From UBA2336 sp964404445 (GTDB lineage: Bacteria > Bacteroidota > Bacteroidia > Cytophagales > Cyclobacteriaceae), in the NCBI GenBank assembly GCA_964404445.1, contig CAYOJW010000001.1, positions 248,001 to 312,000 on the forward strand: a stretch of DNA of 64,000 bases, in the 5' to 3' direction. The notes beneath the pieces were generated by a model that saw nothing but the letters and a program-made list of their open reading frames with translations, had not been told where the DNA came from and did not search any database. The stretch's first letter is position 1. Every line of letters begins with the position of its first letter. A program made the position numbers and the translations under genes. Below are positions 26,530 to 34,532 of the stretch, one piece after another.

Positions 26530-27066
26530 ATGCGGTTTTACCTTATTCCAATATTTTTTGTCATTTTCGGCCTGAATTTTGTCAACGCTCAGAGGTTCGG
26601 GTACATTGACACGGATTTCATCCTCGGCAAAATGCCCGATTATAAAAAGGCACAGGAAGAAATAACCCGGTTATCCGGATTGTGGGAAAAGGAAACCTTA
26701 GAGATGTCGAAAGCGATTGAAGCGCAATACAGTACGTTACAGGCCGAACAGGTTTTGTTAACCGAAGCCATGAAAAAAGAGCGTACCGATGCGATTAAAA
26801 AGAAAGAGGCCGAACTAAAAGAATTTCAAAAGAAAGTGTTTGGCTTTGAGGGGTTGCTCTTCCTTAAAAAACAAGAACTGATGAAACCCATACAAGACAA
26901 GGTTTGGGACGCGGTTGATAAAGTGGCCAAAAAAAACGGTTTGGCCATTGTGTTTGATAAATCGGGCGAGTTAGTGATGATTTATACCGACCCGCGTTAC
27001 GACTATACCGATTTTGTGTTAGACGAACTTGGGTTAGGCGACCCAAATGATGTAGTAAAAAATTAA
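26530..27066 (+). CDS. OmpH/Skp-family periplasmic chaperone (first copy)
   Basis: This 178-aa Skp-like protein has a signal peptide ending near residue 20 (VNAQ). A conserved start RFGYIDTDFILGKMPDYKKA is followed by a long charged coiled coil (about 40-105) and a C-terminal beta segment. Skp trimers hold unfolded outer-membrane proteins for BamA. It lies 3 nt after bamA. The second copy, 21 nt downstream, is diverged. Confidence 0.9.
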   Translation: MRFYLIPIFFVIFGLNFVNAQRFGYIDTDFILGKMPDYKKAQEEITRLSGLWEKETLEMSKAIEAQYSTLQAEQVLLTEAMKKERTDAIKKKEAELKEFQKKVFGFEGLLFLKKQELMKPIQDKVWDAVDKVAKKNGLAIVFDKSGELVMIYTDPRYDYTDFVLDELGLGDPNDVVKN

Positions 27067-27071
27067 CTTTG
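27064..27071 (+). promoter_or_regulatory. -7-like box before the second OmpH gene
   Basis: TAACTTTG matches TAnnTTTG and begins exactly on the stop codon of the first OmpH gene, 24 nt before the second ATG at 27088. It may allow extra transcription of the second chaperone. Confidence 0.4.
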
Positions 27072-27087
27072 CATAAACTTTAACAGA

Positions 27088-27654
27088 ATGAAAAAACTAT
27101 TCTTCGTATTTGCATTAGCGCTTACAACCGCTGTTTCGATGGCCCAAACAGCCCCGCAAAAAATCGGATATGCCGATGTAGAATACATCTTCAGCCAAAT
27201 GCCTGAAGCCAAACAAATTGAAACCGAATTACAAGCCCTGCAAACGCAGCTTAAAAAACAATACGATGCTAAAGTAACCGAGTTTCAAAACAAACTTAAA
27301 GTGTATCAGGATAATGTAAACAGCCCAAGCATTCCCGATGCTGTTAAACAAAATTCGGCACGTGAGCTTGAACAGTTAAACCAAAACATCCAAAAATTTG
27401 AACAGGATTCACAGGCCGATCTTGAAAGAAAGAGAAACACCCTGTTAACTCCCGTTCAGGAAAAGGTCGGCAAAAACATTGAAGCGGTAGCGCAGGAAAA
27501 CGGCTTTTCGTTAATCCTGAATTTGCAACTGAGCGGCCTTGATGTTGTATTGTATGGCGATGAAAAATTAGATGTTTCTGATTTGGTGTTAAAGCGCATG
27601 GGCATTACCCCTCCACCTCCGGCACCAGCAAACGCTACGCCTAAAAAGCCTTAA
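27088..27654 (+). CDS. OmpH/Skp-family periplasmic chaperone (second copy)
   Basis: This 188-aa Skp-like chaperone has a signal peptide ending SMAQ near residue 20. The IGYADVEYIFSQMPEAKQI motif is followed by a Q/K-rich coiled coil (about 45-115) and a proline-rich C-terminus (PPPPAPANATPKKP). It is the last gene of the bamA cluster and is followed by a strong terminator. Confidence 0.9.
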   Translation: MKKLFFVFALALTTAVSMAQTAPQKIGYADVEYIFSQMPEAKQIETELQALQTQLKKQYDAKVTEFQNKLKVYQDNVNSPSIPDAVKQNSARELEQLNQNIQKFEQDSQADLERKRNTLLTPVQEKVGKNIEAVAQENGFSLILNLQLSGLDVVLYGDEKLDVSDLVLKRMGITPPPPAPANATPKKP

Positions 27655-27674
27655 TACATTTTTAAATGATTGCG

Positions 27675-27705
27675 AAAACCCTGGCGAAACCGTCAGGGTT
27701 TTTTG
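27675..27705 (+). terminator. Terminator after the bamA-ompH-ompH cluster
   Basis: AAAACCCTG pairs with CAGGGTTTT across a 10-nt loop and runs into TTTTTTG. It lies 21 nt after the last OmpH stop. Confidence 0.8.
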
Positions 27706-27735
27706 TTTATTTTTTAGCATTCGATTCAATCCTAA

Positions 27736-27917
27736 AACACATAGGTACATAGTGTTTTGTCTTGATTGGCAAACGCTGGTTACTATGTGTCCCGATCCCG
27801 ATAATATCGGGATCGGGACTGCCTTTACCGAATAGTAAACATAAGTTTGCAGGCAAAATCACAATAGCAATAGTGTAATACTCTACCGTGTCGTTCAAGC
27901 CTATGTATCTATGTGTT
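27736..27917. mobile_element. MITE-like element with terminal inverted repeats and central palindrome
   Basis: The left end AACACATAGGTACATAG (27736-27752) and right end CTATGTATCTATGTGTT (27901-27917) are inverted copies with one mismatch. The interior has a near-perfect 31-bp palindrome at 27789-27819 (GTCCCGATCCCGAT, AAT, then its complement). It has no open reading frame and no evident target duplication. Confidence 0.4.
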
Positions 27918-27987
27918 AAAAATATGGCCGTGTGTTTTTTAGGGCATGAAACGGATAGTCAGAAATAATTTATGTACGTTTAACTGT

Positions 27988-28887
27988 ATGATTCAACCCC
28001 GGTTTTTACAAACAGGCAATACCGTTGCACTTGTTGCACCCGGAAGGAAACCGGAAGAAGCGGTTATCCGCCAGGCCGAAGCCATAATCCGCTCGTGGGG
28101 ATTAAGCGTTGTGTTTGGCAAAAACCTATTTAACAACAGCCATTCGTATTTAGCCGGAACGGACGATGAACGTTTGTACGATCTTCAAACTGCGTTAGAT
28201 GATCCGTCCGTAAAGGCAATTATTTGCGTGCGTGGCGGTTACGGCACTACACGCATTCTTGACCGGCTTGATTTTACAACGTTTCAAAAAAAGCCTAAAT
28301 GGATTTGCGGCTTCAGCGATATTACCGCCCTGCACTTAAAACTTCAATCGCTGGGAATACAAAGTATGCATTCAACCATGCCGGTGCTTTTTACAAAACC
28401 CGATGCACATACATCCGTTGAAAGTTTGCGCAACACTCTTTTCGGAAATACAACAACCTTAACGGGCACAGGTAGTGCGCACAATAAAACCGGCACACAA
28501 CAGGGTGAATTGATTGGCGGCAATTTATCGCTTATTGTTGATTCGTTGGGCACATCTTCTGAACCCGACTTCGATCATAAAATATTAATTATTGAAGAGG
28601 TTGACGAATATGTTTATAAAACCGACCGTATGCTAATGCAGTTAAAGCGTGCCGGCAAACTTAAAAACTTAGCCGGTCTTGTTGTTGGTTACATGACCGG
28701 CATTAAAGAAGGTGAACTTCCATTCGGTGAAACCATCCCCGAAATTGTACGCTATCACACACAACATTACAGTTACCCTGTTGCGTTTAATTTCCCGACA
28801 GGTCACGAAAACCCCAACTTGGCCTGGGTACAAGGGGCAACCGCATTGCTTGAGGTTACTTCTGAAAAATCAATGCTGCGTTTTTAG
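27988..28887 (+). CDS. S66-family LD-carboxypeptidase
   Basis: This 299-aa serine peptidase of family S66 (LdcA/MccF-like) normally cleaves the L-Lys(DAP)-D-Ala bond of tetrapeptides during murein recycling. The nucleophile is Ser110 in CGFSDITALH, with a catalytic Glu in IIEEVDEYVYKTDRML and His in FNFPTGHENPN. The GGYGTTRIL glycine loop is present. I start at ATG 27988 (MIQPRFLQTG), where family homology begins; a longer frame to 27946 adds an unlikely N-terminus. The protein is cytosolic. Confidence 0.88.
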   Translation: MIQPRFLQTGNTVALVAPGRKPEEAVIRQAEAIIRSWGLSVVFGKNLFNNSHSYLAGTDDERLYDLQTALDDPSVKAIICVRGGYGTTRILDRLDFTTFQKKPKWICGFSDITALHLKLQSLGIQSMHSTMPVLFTKPDAHTSVESLRNTLFGNTTTLTGTGSAHNKTGTQQGELIGGNLSLIVDSLGTSSEPDFDHKILIIEEVDEYVYKTDRMLMQLKRAGKLKNLAGLVVGYMTGIKEGELPFGETIPEIVRYHTQHYSYPVAFNFPTGHENPNLAWVQGATALLEVTSEKSMLRF

Positions 28888-28900
28888 AATTGAGGTTACA

Positions 28901-29824
28901 TTAATCAGACAACTCCAACTTCATTGCCAGCAAGTTGTATTTGTTCCGATAAGCGCTTAACCCAATGTTGTTAGAATTCTTTCTAACCTTACTCCAGTTT
29001 CCTTTACTGTACTGTAAGGCGGTTTCACCTGTTTCATCGGGTATCGTTCCAATGGAGGGTTCAAACGTGATCCACTCAGTCTTTTTATTGGTTTCCTTTG
29101 AAGTAAGCGTTCTTATGAATTTATTTTCTTTGATAATCAAAAATTCTACGGCAATCAGTAATCCCTTATCGGGAAACGCAATGTGCCTTTCCGACAAATC
29201 AACTTTTGTAACGGTGTCCCCCTTCTTTGCCGAAACAATTATATTTTCCGTATAAACAGGAGCATCTATTTGTCCGTCATCCTTTACGGTGTATAACCTC
29301 AAATTAAACTTAGCATTTGCCACATCACTTTTGGTTACAATGCTTAACGTTTTAAGAAATGGCGTGTCGGAATATGATTGCTGATACGGGAAAAAACGGG
29401 CGACCATCCACGGAGCCGTACCACAGCCAAAATAAAAGCTAATCGCTGATTTTTTAAACTCGCCTACCGAAATCGTTTTGCCTCCGTTTTTTTGTGGCCT
29501 TACAACAACCTCATCTAATTGAATCGTACTTTGATTCAACAGAACAACAGCCCCAATATCGCTAAAACGTATTCGCTTTTGTTTGTACCCGATTGCCGAA
29601 AATACAATCGTTGGTGTTCCGTTATTATTTGCTTCAAGCGTAAATCTTCCATTTTCGTCCGATGTAGTGCCGGTCATTTGATCTTCAATCCAGATATTGA
29701 CATACGGAACAGGCTCGTTTGTGATACTGTCTTTGATCACGGCCACAAGCTGACCATGCCCTGCCATAAACTGAAATAAAAAGAACGCAAGGGCTACCGT
29801 CTTTAAAAGTGTTGTTATTTTCAT
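28901..29824 (-). CDS. Secreted CarboxypepD_reg-like domain protein without a TonB barrel
   Basis: This 307-aa protein has a signal peptide ending near residue 24 (GHGQ). A carboxypeptidase regulatory-like beta-sandwich (about 25-105) ends with VVLLNQSTIQLDEVVVRP, the usual pre-plug segment of SusC/TonB receptors. No plug or barrel follows; instead there is a roughly 190-residue domain that I do not recognise, containing an FGCGTAPWMVARFFPYQQ segment. The role is unknown. It is convergent with the S66 peptidase (13-nt gap) and is followed on the same strand by nothing close, with recX 11 nt upstream. Confidence 0.7.
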   Translation of the reverse strand: MKITTLLKTVALAFFLFQFMAGHGQLVAVIKDSITNEPVPYVNIWIEDQMTGTTSDENGRFTLEANNNGTPTIVFSAIGYKQKRIRFSDIGAVVLLNQSTIQLDEVVVRPQKNGGKTISVGEFKKSAISFYFGCGTAPWMVARFFPYQQSYSDTPFLKTLSIVTKSDVANAKFNLRLYTVKDDGQIDAPVYTENIIVSAKKGDTVTKVDLSERHIAFPDKGLLIAVEFLIIKENKFIRTLTSKETNKKTEWITFEPSIGTIPDETGETALQYSKGNWSKVRKNSNNIGLSAYRNKYNLLAMKLELSD

Positions 29825-29835
29825 CAGTGGTATAG

Positions 29836-30318
29836 TTACGTTTTCGGTAACAACATTTTAAGTTTTTGCCAAACCAAATCAGGCTCAAAGCCTTTTTGAA
29901 TGGCATATTTTGAAACCTTATCGCGCACCACAAAAGCATTGTCGCCCGATAATTCGTTAATTTTTGAAGTCAATATTTTTTCGAGGGTTTGCTCGTAATC
30001 GGCTTCGTCTATTTCTTTCAGGCCAATGCGAATGCAGTTTTTAGACAGCCTCTTGCTTTCTAAGGCGTGAACAATTTTTATTCGTCCCCACTGTTTGATG
30101 CGGAACTTGCCGCCCACAAACAGTTTGGCGTAACGTTCTTCATTTAAAAAACCTTCAGTAATTAAATACGTGAGCAACTCATCCACTTCAAACGAACGGA
30201 GGCCGAGTTCGTAGAGCTTGTTTTTTACTTCCTGATGCGAACGCTCCTGGTAAGCACAATAACGAAGCGCCTTTTGTTTGGCTTGTTCGAGTGTTAGCGG
30301 CTTACCTTTTCGTTGCAC
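29836..30318 (-). CDS. recX: RecX-family regulatory protein
   Basis: This 160-aa RecX contains the three-helix repeats typical of the family (ALRYCAYQERSHQEVKNKLYE, FLNEERYAKLFVGGKFR, GRIKIVHALESKRLS). RecX modulates RecA filament growth. recA is not in the window. It lies 5 nt downstream of the YcxB-like gene, suggesting cotranscription. Confidence 0.85.
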   Translation of the reverse strand: MQRKGKPLTLEQAKQKALRYCAYQERSHQEVKNKLYELGLRSFEVDELLTYLITEGFLNEERYAKLFVGGKFRIKQWGRIKIVHALESKRLSKNCIRIGLKEIDEADYEQTLEKILTSKINELSGDNAFVVRDKVSKYAIQKGFEPDLVWQKLKMLLPKT

Positions 30319-30323
30319 AGATG

Positions 30324-30806
30324 TTATTTCACCAAACCTTTATTTTTGAGAATGCTGCCTACGAACTTGCGCTCGTTATCGGTATTAAAAATTTTAAAAG
30401 GCAGGTAAATCAGTTGTGCTTTGTTTACATAAAGCACGTAAAAATCTTTCCCGACCGATGCGCTTTTGATCTGGTCCCACTTCAGGGGCATGCCTTCGCG
30501 TGCGTTGATTTTCATTACCACCTGCTGGCTGCTGATCTCATACGAAAATTTTTCAAACAGCATTTTACCCTGTTCGAGTTGGGTAACACCGTAAAACTGT
30601 ATCCACCAGAATAAAATGTACAGGCTTAATCCCACAAAGGCGGCAATAAACCACCAGATGCTTTGCGCACCGGGTATGGCATAGCACAGGCAAAGCAATA
30701 CCGCTACGGCAGCGGCAATCCATCCCTGTTTTTTAAGCACAGCCTGTAAGGCTAAGCGTATATAGGTTTTTTTCTCAAGCTTGTAGTTTCGTGTTTTTGC
30801 AATCAT
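30324..30806 (-). CDS. YcxB-like membrane protein
   Basis: This 160-aa protein has two transmembrane helices (about 30-45 and 50-70) and a C-terminal PH-like beta domain with the MPLKWDQIKSASVGKDFYVLYV pattern characteristic of YcxB-like proteins. The function is unknown. It sits between nadC (24 nt upstream) and recX. Confidence 0.75.
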   Translation of the reverse strand: MIAKTRNYKLEKKTYIRLALQAVLKKQGWIAAAVAVLLCLCYAIPGAQSIWWFIAAFVGLSLYILFWWIQFYGVTQLEQGKMLFEKFSYEISSQQVVMKINAREGMPLKWDQIKSASVGKDFYVLYVNKAQLIYLPFKIFNTDNERKFVGSILKNKGLVK

Positions 30807-30830
30807 AAAGTATCAAACAATCAATTCAAT

Positions 30831-31691
30831 TTATTCAAAAGCCTTCAGGCTTAAATCCATACTTTTTACCGAGTGGGTTAATGCCCCTGCCGAAATAAAA
30901 TCAACCCCGGTTTGGGCTATGGCCGCAATGGTTGTTTCGGTTATGCCTCCGCTGGCTTCGGTTTTATATTTTCCGTTAACCAATTTTACGGCTTCGGCCA
31001 TTTCGGCTACCGACATATTGTCGAGCATAATTACGTTCACCCCGCCCACACGCAATACTTCTTTTACTTCGTCTAAACTGCGGGTTTCCACTTCAATATC
31101 CAATTGGCGATTGGTGGCGCGAAGATACTCTTTTGTTTGAATGATTGCGCTCTCAATGCCTCCCGCCATGTCAATATGGTTGTCTTTGAGCATAATCATA
31201 TCAAACAACCCGATGCGGTGGTTTGCGCCTCCGCCAATCAATACAGCCCACTTTTCGAGCAACCTGAAATTGGGTGTGGTTTTGCGCGTATCCAACAGTT
31301 TGGCGCGGGTACCACGAATTAATCCGGTTAACCGGTGTGTAAGTGTGGCTATGGCGCTCATGCGCTGCATACAGTTAAGTACAAGGCGCTCGGTTGTCAG
31401 TATTGATCGGGCAGAGCCTTCTACCACAAACGCTATATCGCCTTTTTTAACAGGCGCGCCATCGGCAATGTTTACGGTTACGCGCAATGCAGGATCGTAC
31501 TGGTTAAAAATGACGGTAGCCAGTTCAACCCCGGCCAAAATGCCATCTTCTTTTACCAACAGCCGGGCTTTGCTTTGGGCTTCGGCCGGAATAGCCGCCA
31601 ATGTAGAGTGGTCGCCATCGCCAATATCTTCGGCAAAAGCCGATGCGATAAATTGTTGCAGGAACGAATCGGTAATGTAATAGGGTTTCAC
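30831..31691 (-). CDS. nadC: Nicotinate-nucleotide diphosphorylase (carboxylating)
   Basis: This 286-aa quinolinate phosphoribosyltransferase converts quinolinate and PRPP to nicotinate mononucleotide in de novo NAD synthesis. Signature segments are LNCMQRMSAIATLT, LLDTRKTTPNFR, GGGANHRIGLFDMIMLKDNH and the C-terminal EASGGIT. The start codon is GTG, 4 nt after a -7-like box, so the message may be leaderless. It is followed by the YcxB-like and recX genes, and DUF4783 lies upstream on the same strand. Confidence 0.95.
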   Translation of the reverse strand: MKPYYITDSFLQQFIASAFAEDIGDGDHSTLAAIPAEAQSKARLLVKEDGILAGVELATVIFNQYDPALRVTVNIADGAPVKKGDIAFVVEGSARSILTTERLVLNCMQRMSAIATLTHRLTGLIRGTRAKLLDTRKTTPNFRLLEKWAVLIGGGANHRIGLFDMIMLKDNHIDMAGGIESAIIQTKEYLRATNRQLDIEVETRSLDEVKEVLRVGGVNVIMLDNMSVAEMAEAVKLVNGKYKTEASGGITETTIAAIAQTGVDFISAGALTHSVKSMDLSLKAFE

Positions 31692-31695
31692 GGTA

Positions 31696-31703
31696 CAAAA
31701 TTG
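31696..31703 (-). promoter_or_regulatory. -7-like box of nadC (apparently leaderless)
   Basis: On the minus strand this reads CAATTTTG, one mismatch from TAnnTTTG, and ends 4 nt before the GTG start. It abuts an AATCC-type repeat on its upstream side, as at glyA. Confidence 0.4.
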
Positions 31704-31744
31704 ATCAGGATTTTTGGGGATTTGATTGATTACAGGATTTTTTT
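31703..31744. repeat. AATCC-type dispersed repeat (copy 2, upstream of nadC)
   Basis: This 42-nt element on the minus strand begins AAAAAAATCCTG and ends AATCCTGATC like the copy at 12773-12813. It lies in the same position, directly upstream of a -7 box. Confidence 0.5.
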
Positions 31745-31804
31745 GCTCAATACCCTGTACCCTGACATTAATTGTGTTGACTCAGCAAAAACTGTCTGTC
31801 GTGT

Positions 31805-32206
31805 TTATTCTTTGCTGAAAGAGATTTCATAAATAAGCTGCTGCTTGCCTACTGTTTTGATTTTAATCCAAAACCGGTAAACATCGGCTCCACTTTTATA
31901 CTGGCCAATGGCATAGGGTTGGCCGGCCTTCGACTGTCCCTCGTGAATAATGTTAAATTCGGATGGCGGGTGAGCCTTAAAAAAGTCGCGCAGCACAAAT
32001 TCGGCTTGGGTTTTACTGTAATTCTGAAGTTTGCTTTCGATGGTTACATCTACCGTTTGGTTCAGGAATTTCGACAGCTCTTTTGCGCTTCCGGCTTTTA
32101 CCGCTTCTTTTACCTGAGCCACTACCTCGTTATTTTGGGCAAAAACAGAGTTCCCCGCCCCAAAAACGGTAATCATAAGCGCTAACAAAATCCTCATTTT
32201 TTTCAT
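31805..32206 (-). CDS. DUF4783 domain-containing secreted protein
   Basis: This 133-aa protein has a signal peptide ending near residue 24 (SVFAQ), followed by an NTF2-like DUF4783 domain (VKAGSAKELSKFLNQTVDVTIE, FVLRDFFKAHPPSEF). DUF4783 genes are commonly found beside nadC in Bacteroidota, as here. The function is unknown. I prefer ATG 32206 (MKKMRILLALM) over the frame start at 32236 because it gives a standard signal peptide. Confidence 0.8.
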   Translation of the reverse strand: MKKMRILLALMITVFGAGNSVFAQNNEVVAQVKEAVKAGSAKELSKFLNQTVDVTIESKLQNYSKTQAEFVLRDFFKAHPPSEFNIIHEGQSKAGQPYAIGQYKSGADVYRFWIKIKTVGKQQLIYEISFSKE

Positions 32207-32361
32207 CGTACCGTACTGCACCCAAAAGTATGCCATAGAAAATTGATAACGAAATCGATTACAATATGACCTTTTTAAGCATGTGCTAACCGCCTTTTTT
32301 CAACATCTTCTATGAATGCGAACCGGCAGGCTAAGTAACCTGTTAATCCTTTAATAGTGGT

Positions 32362-32369
32362 TATATTTG
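32362..32369 (+). promoter_or_regulatory. -7 promoter box of gpmI
   Basis: TATATTTG is an exact TAnnTTTG match, 20 nt before the ATG at 32390. The -33 region is not clear. Confidence 0.55.
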
Positions 32370-32389
32370 CGCCTTAATTTACGCAGGTT

Positions 32390-33913
32390 ATGAATAAAAA
32401 AGTGTTGTTAATGATTTTGGACGGCTGGGGTATTGCTGTAAACAAGAACGTATCGGCAATCGATCATGCTAAAACTCCATTTGTCAATTCACTTTATTCT
32501 AAATACAAACATAGTCGCTTAGAGGCTTCAGGGCTGGCCGTAGGGTTGCCGGCAGGGCAAATGGGAAATTCGGAAGTGGGGCACATGAACATTGGTGCCG
32601 GAAGGATTATTTACCAGGATCTTGTAAAAGTTAACAAAGCAGTCGAAGAAAAAACACTCGACACCAATCCGGTATTGGTTAACGCATTGGCATACGCCCG
32701 AAACAATAACAAGAACATACACCTGATCGGCCTCGTGTCTGACGGTGGCGTACACGCACACATCAAACACCTGAAAGGTATCGTTAGCATTATTCATAAC
32801 AATGGTTTCAAAAACCTGTTTATCCACGCCTTTACGGATGGCCGTGATACCGACCCCAAAGGCGGGTTAGGCTATTTAACCGATTTGCAAAACCATCTCA
32901 ACCACACTACCGGTAAAATTGCCAGTGTTGTTGGCCGCTATTATGCGATGGATCGTGATAAACGGTGGGAGCGTGTTAAGCTTGCTTACGATTTGCTGGT
33001 ACACGGAACAGGCGAAGCAACAACCGATGTGCTGGCGGCCGTTCAAAAATCGTACGATGCCGATGTAACCGATGAGTTTATCAAACCTATTGTGGTGGTC
33101 GAAAACAATAAGCCGGTGGCTACCATTCAACCGGGCGATGTGGTGTTGTGCTTTAACTTTCGTACCGATCGTGGTCGTGAAATAACGCAGGCACTCACGC
33201 AACAGGATTTCCCCGAACAAAACATGAAGGCATTGAACCTTCACTACATTACGCTTACAAACTATGACGATACGTTTAAAAACGTGAACGTTATTTTTGA
33301 TAAAGATAATTTAGAAAACACATTAGGCGAAGCCCTTGCTAAAGCGGGTAAAAAACAAATCCGTATAGCCGAAACCGAAAAATATCCGCACGTTACATTT
33401 TTCTTTTCAGGCGGACGCGAAAAAGAGTTTGAAGGCGAAACCCGTATTCTTTGTCCGTCACCCAAGGTGGCCACGTACGATTTAAAACCCGAAATGAGCG
33501 CCAACGATTTGAAGGATAAGCTCATTCCGGAATTAGATAAACAATATGCCGATTTTATCTGTTTAAATTTTGCCAACCCCGATATGGTTGGCCACACGGG
33601 TGTATTTGAAGCCGTAGTAAAAGCCTGCGAAACGGTTGACTATTGTGCCGGCAAAGTTACCGAAGCGGCCGTGCGCAATGGCTATTCGGTTATCATCATT
33701 GCCGATCACGGCAATGCTGATTTTATGATTAACGAAGACGGATCGCCCAATACAGCACACACTACCAGCTTAGTGCCCTGCATTTTAGTTGACGATCAGT
33801 TTACCGGAACATTGAAAGACGGCAAACTGGGCGACTTGGCCCCTACCATTTTAACGTTAATAGGTGTTCCGGTTCCGCCAGAAATGACGGGCAATATTCT
33901 GATCTCACAATAA
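32390..33913 (+). CDS. gpmI: 2,3-bisphosphoglycerate-independent phosphoglycerate mutase
   Basis: This 507-aa Mn-dependent mutase interconverts 3- and 2-phosphoglycerate in glycolysis. The metal ligand Asp11 is in LMILDGWG, the phosphoserine Ser61 in MGNSEVGHMNIGAGR, and C-terminal metal ligands are in VIIIADHGNADFM and NTAHTTSLVPC. Length is normal for the family. It is followed by a small lipoprotein gene 20 nt downstream. Confidence 0.97.
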   Translation: MNKKVLLMILDGWGIAVNKNVSAIDHAKTPFVNSLYSKYKHSRLEASGLAVGLPAGQMGNSEVGHMNIGAGRIIYQDLVKVNKAVEEKTLDTNPVLVNALAYARNNNKNIHLIGLVSDGGVHAHIKHLKGIVSIIHNNGFKNLFIHAFTDGRDTDPKGGLGYLTDLQNHLNHTTGKIASVVGRYYAMDRDKRWERVKLAYDLLVHGTGEATTDVLAAVQKSYDADVTDEFIKPIVVVENNKPVATIQPGDVVLCFNFRTDRGREITQALTQQDFPEQNMKALNLHYITLTNYDDTFKNVNVIFDKDNLENTLGEALAKAGKKQIRIAETEKYPHVTFFFSGGREKEFEGETRILCPSPKVATYDLKPEMSANDLKDKLIPELDKQYADFICLNFANPDMVGHTGVFEAVVKACETVDYCAGKVTEAAVRNGYSVIIIADHGNADFMINEDGSPNTAHTTSLVPCILVDDQFTGTLKDGKLGDLAPTILTLIGVPVPPEMTGNILISQ

Positions 33914-33933
33914 CATTATAACATTAACATACA

Positions 33934-34530
33934 GTGAAATACGGTTGGACTTTTTTTGTCGTTACGCTTTTCATAACCTCCTGCAACAACAACCGCAGTA
34001 TTGTTACGAATCATTATTATCCGGTAGATAGTTTGCTGAATGCACAAGCCATACAGTTAACACAATTGAAAGCGATCCTTACCAAAAAAGCTACGATCGG
34101 TACGAAAAGCGAAACCCAAACCTATACCCCGGTGTTTGACACGGCTGCTACTGCCTGGAAGCATGAGTTGGATGTTTTTTTTGAACTGCACGATATTAAC
34201 AAGCCTTCGAACCGCAATAAATACACGTTAGCCCGTGCCGAACAGGACAGCAACAGCAACCTGTTAGTGTATTCGTTAACCGCCAACGAAACCCTTCCGG
34301 TTGTTTACTACAAAGTGTTTTACCTCAACACGATCGATAACATACGAAAAGTTGAGGCTTTGTACCGCGAAGAAAGCACCCTGCTTAAAAGTTCACGCAA
34401 ACTTTCGCTCGAATTTCAACAAATACACAATAAAATTGTGCTCACATCCTACTCTGTTACCGGAGGCCAGAAAATGCTGTTAGCCGATTCTGTGACATTC
34501 TCCGTTAACGGAACGATCACATACCCGTAA
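33934..34530 (+). CDS. Hypothetical lipoprotein
   Basis: This 198-aa protein has a lipobox (FITSC, Cys near residue 17), an Asn-rich linker and then a mainly beta mature part (YYKVFYLNTIDNIRKVEALYREE) that may fold like an LolA-type sheet. I do not recognise a family. The start is GTG. It sits between gpmI and the ABC exporter with gaps of 20 and 2 nt, so it is probably part of that transcript. Confidence 0.65.
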   Translation: MKYGWTFFVVTLFITSCNNNRSIVTNHYYPVDSLLNAQAIQLTQLKAILTKKATIGTKSETQTYTPVFDTAATAWKHELDVFFELHDINKPSNRNKYTLARAEQDSNSNLLVYSLTANETLPVVYYKVFYLNTIDNIRKVEALYREESTLLKSSRKLSLEFQQIHNKIVLTSYSVTGGQKMLLADSVTFSVNGTITYP

Positions 34531-34532
34531 CC

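Larger units (their letters stand above)
27655..27987. other. 333-bp intergenic region with terminator and MITE-like inverted-repeat element
   Basis: This gap contains the terminator above, then an element bounded by imperfect inverted repeats (27736-27917) with a central 31-bp palindrome. No coding sequence is supported; the 63-codon minus-strand frame at 27707-27898 reads through the repeats. Confidence 0.6.

Noticed and set aside
27707..27898. 63-codon minus-strand frame in the MITE-like element
   Set aside because: It reads through inverted repeats and lacks protein-like composition.
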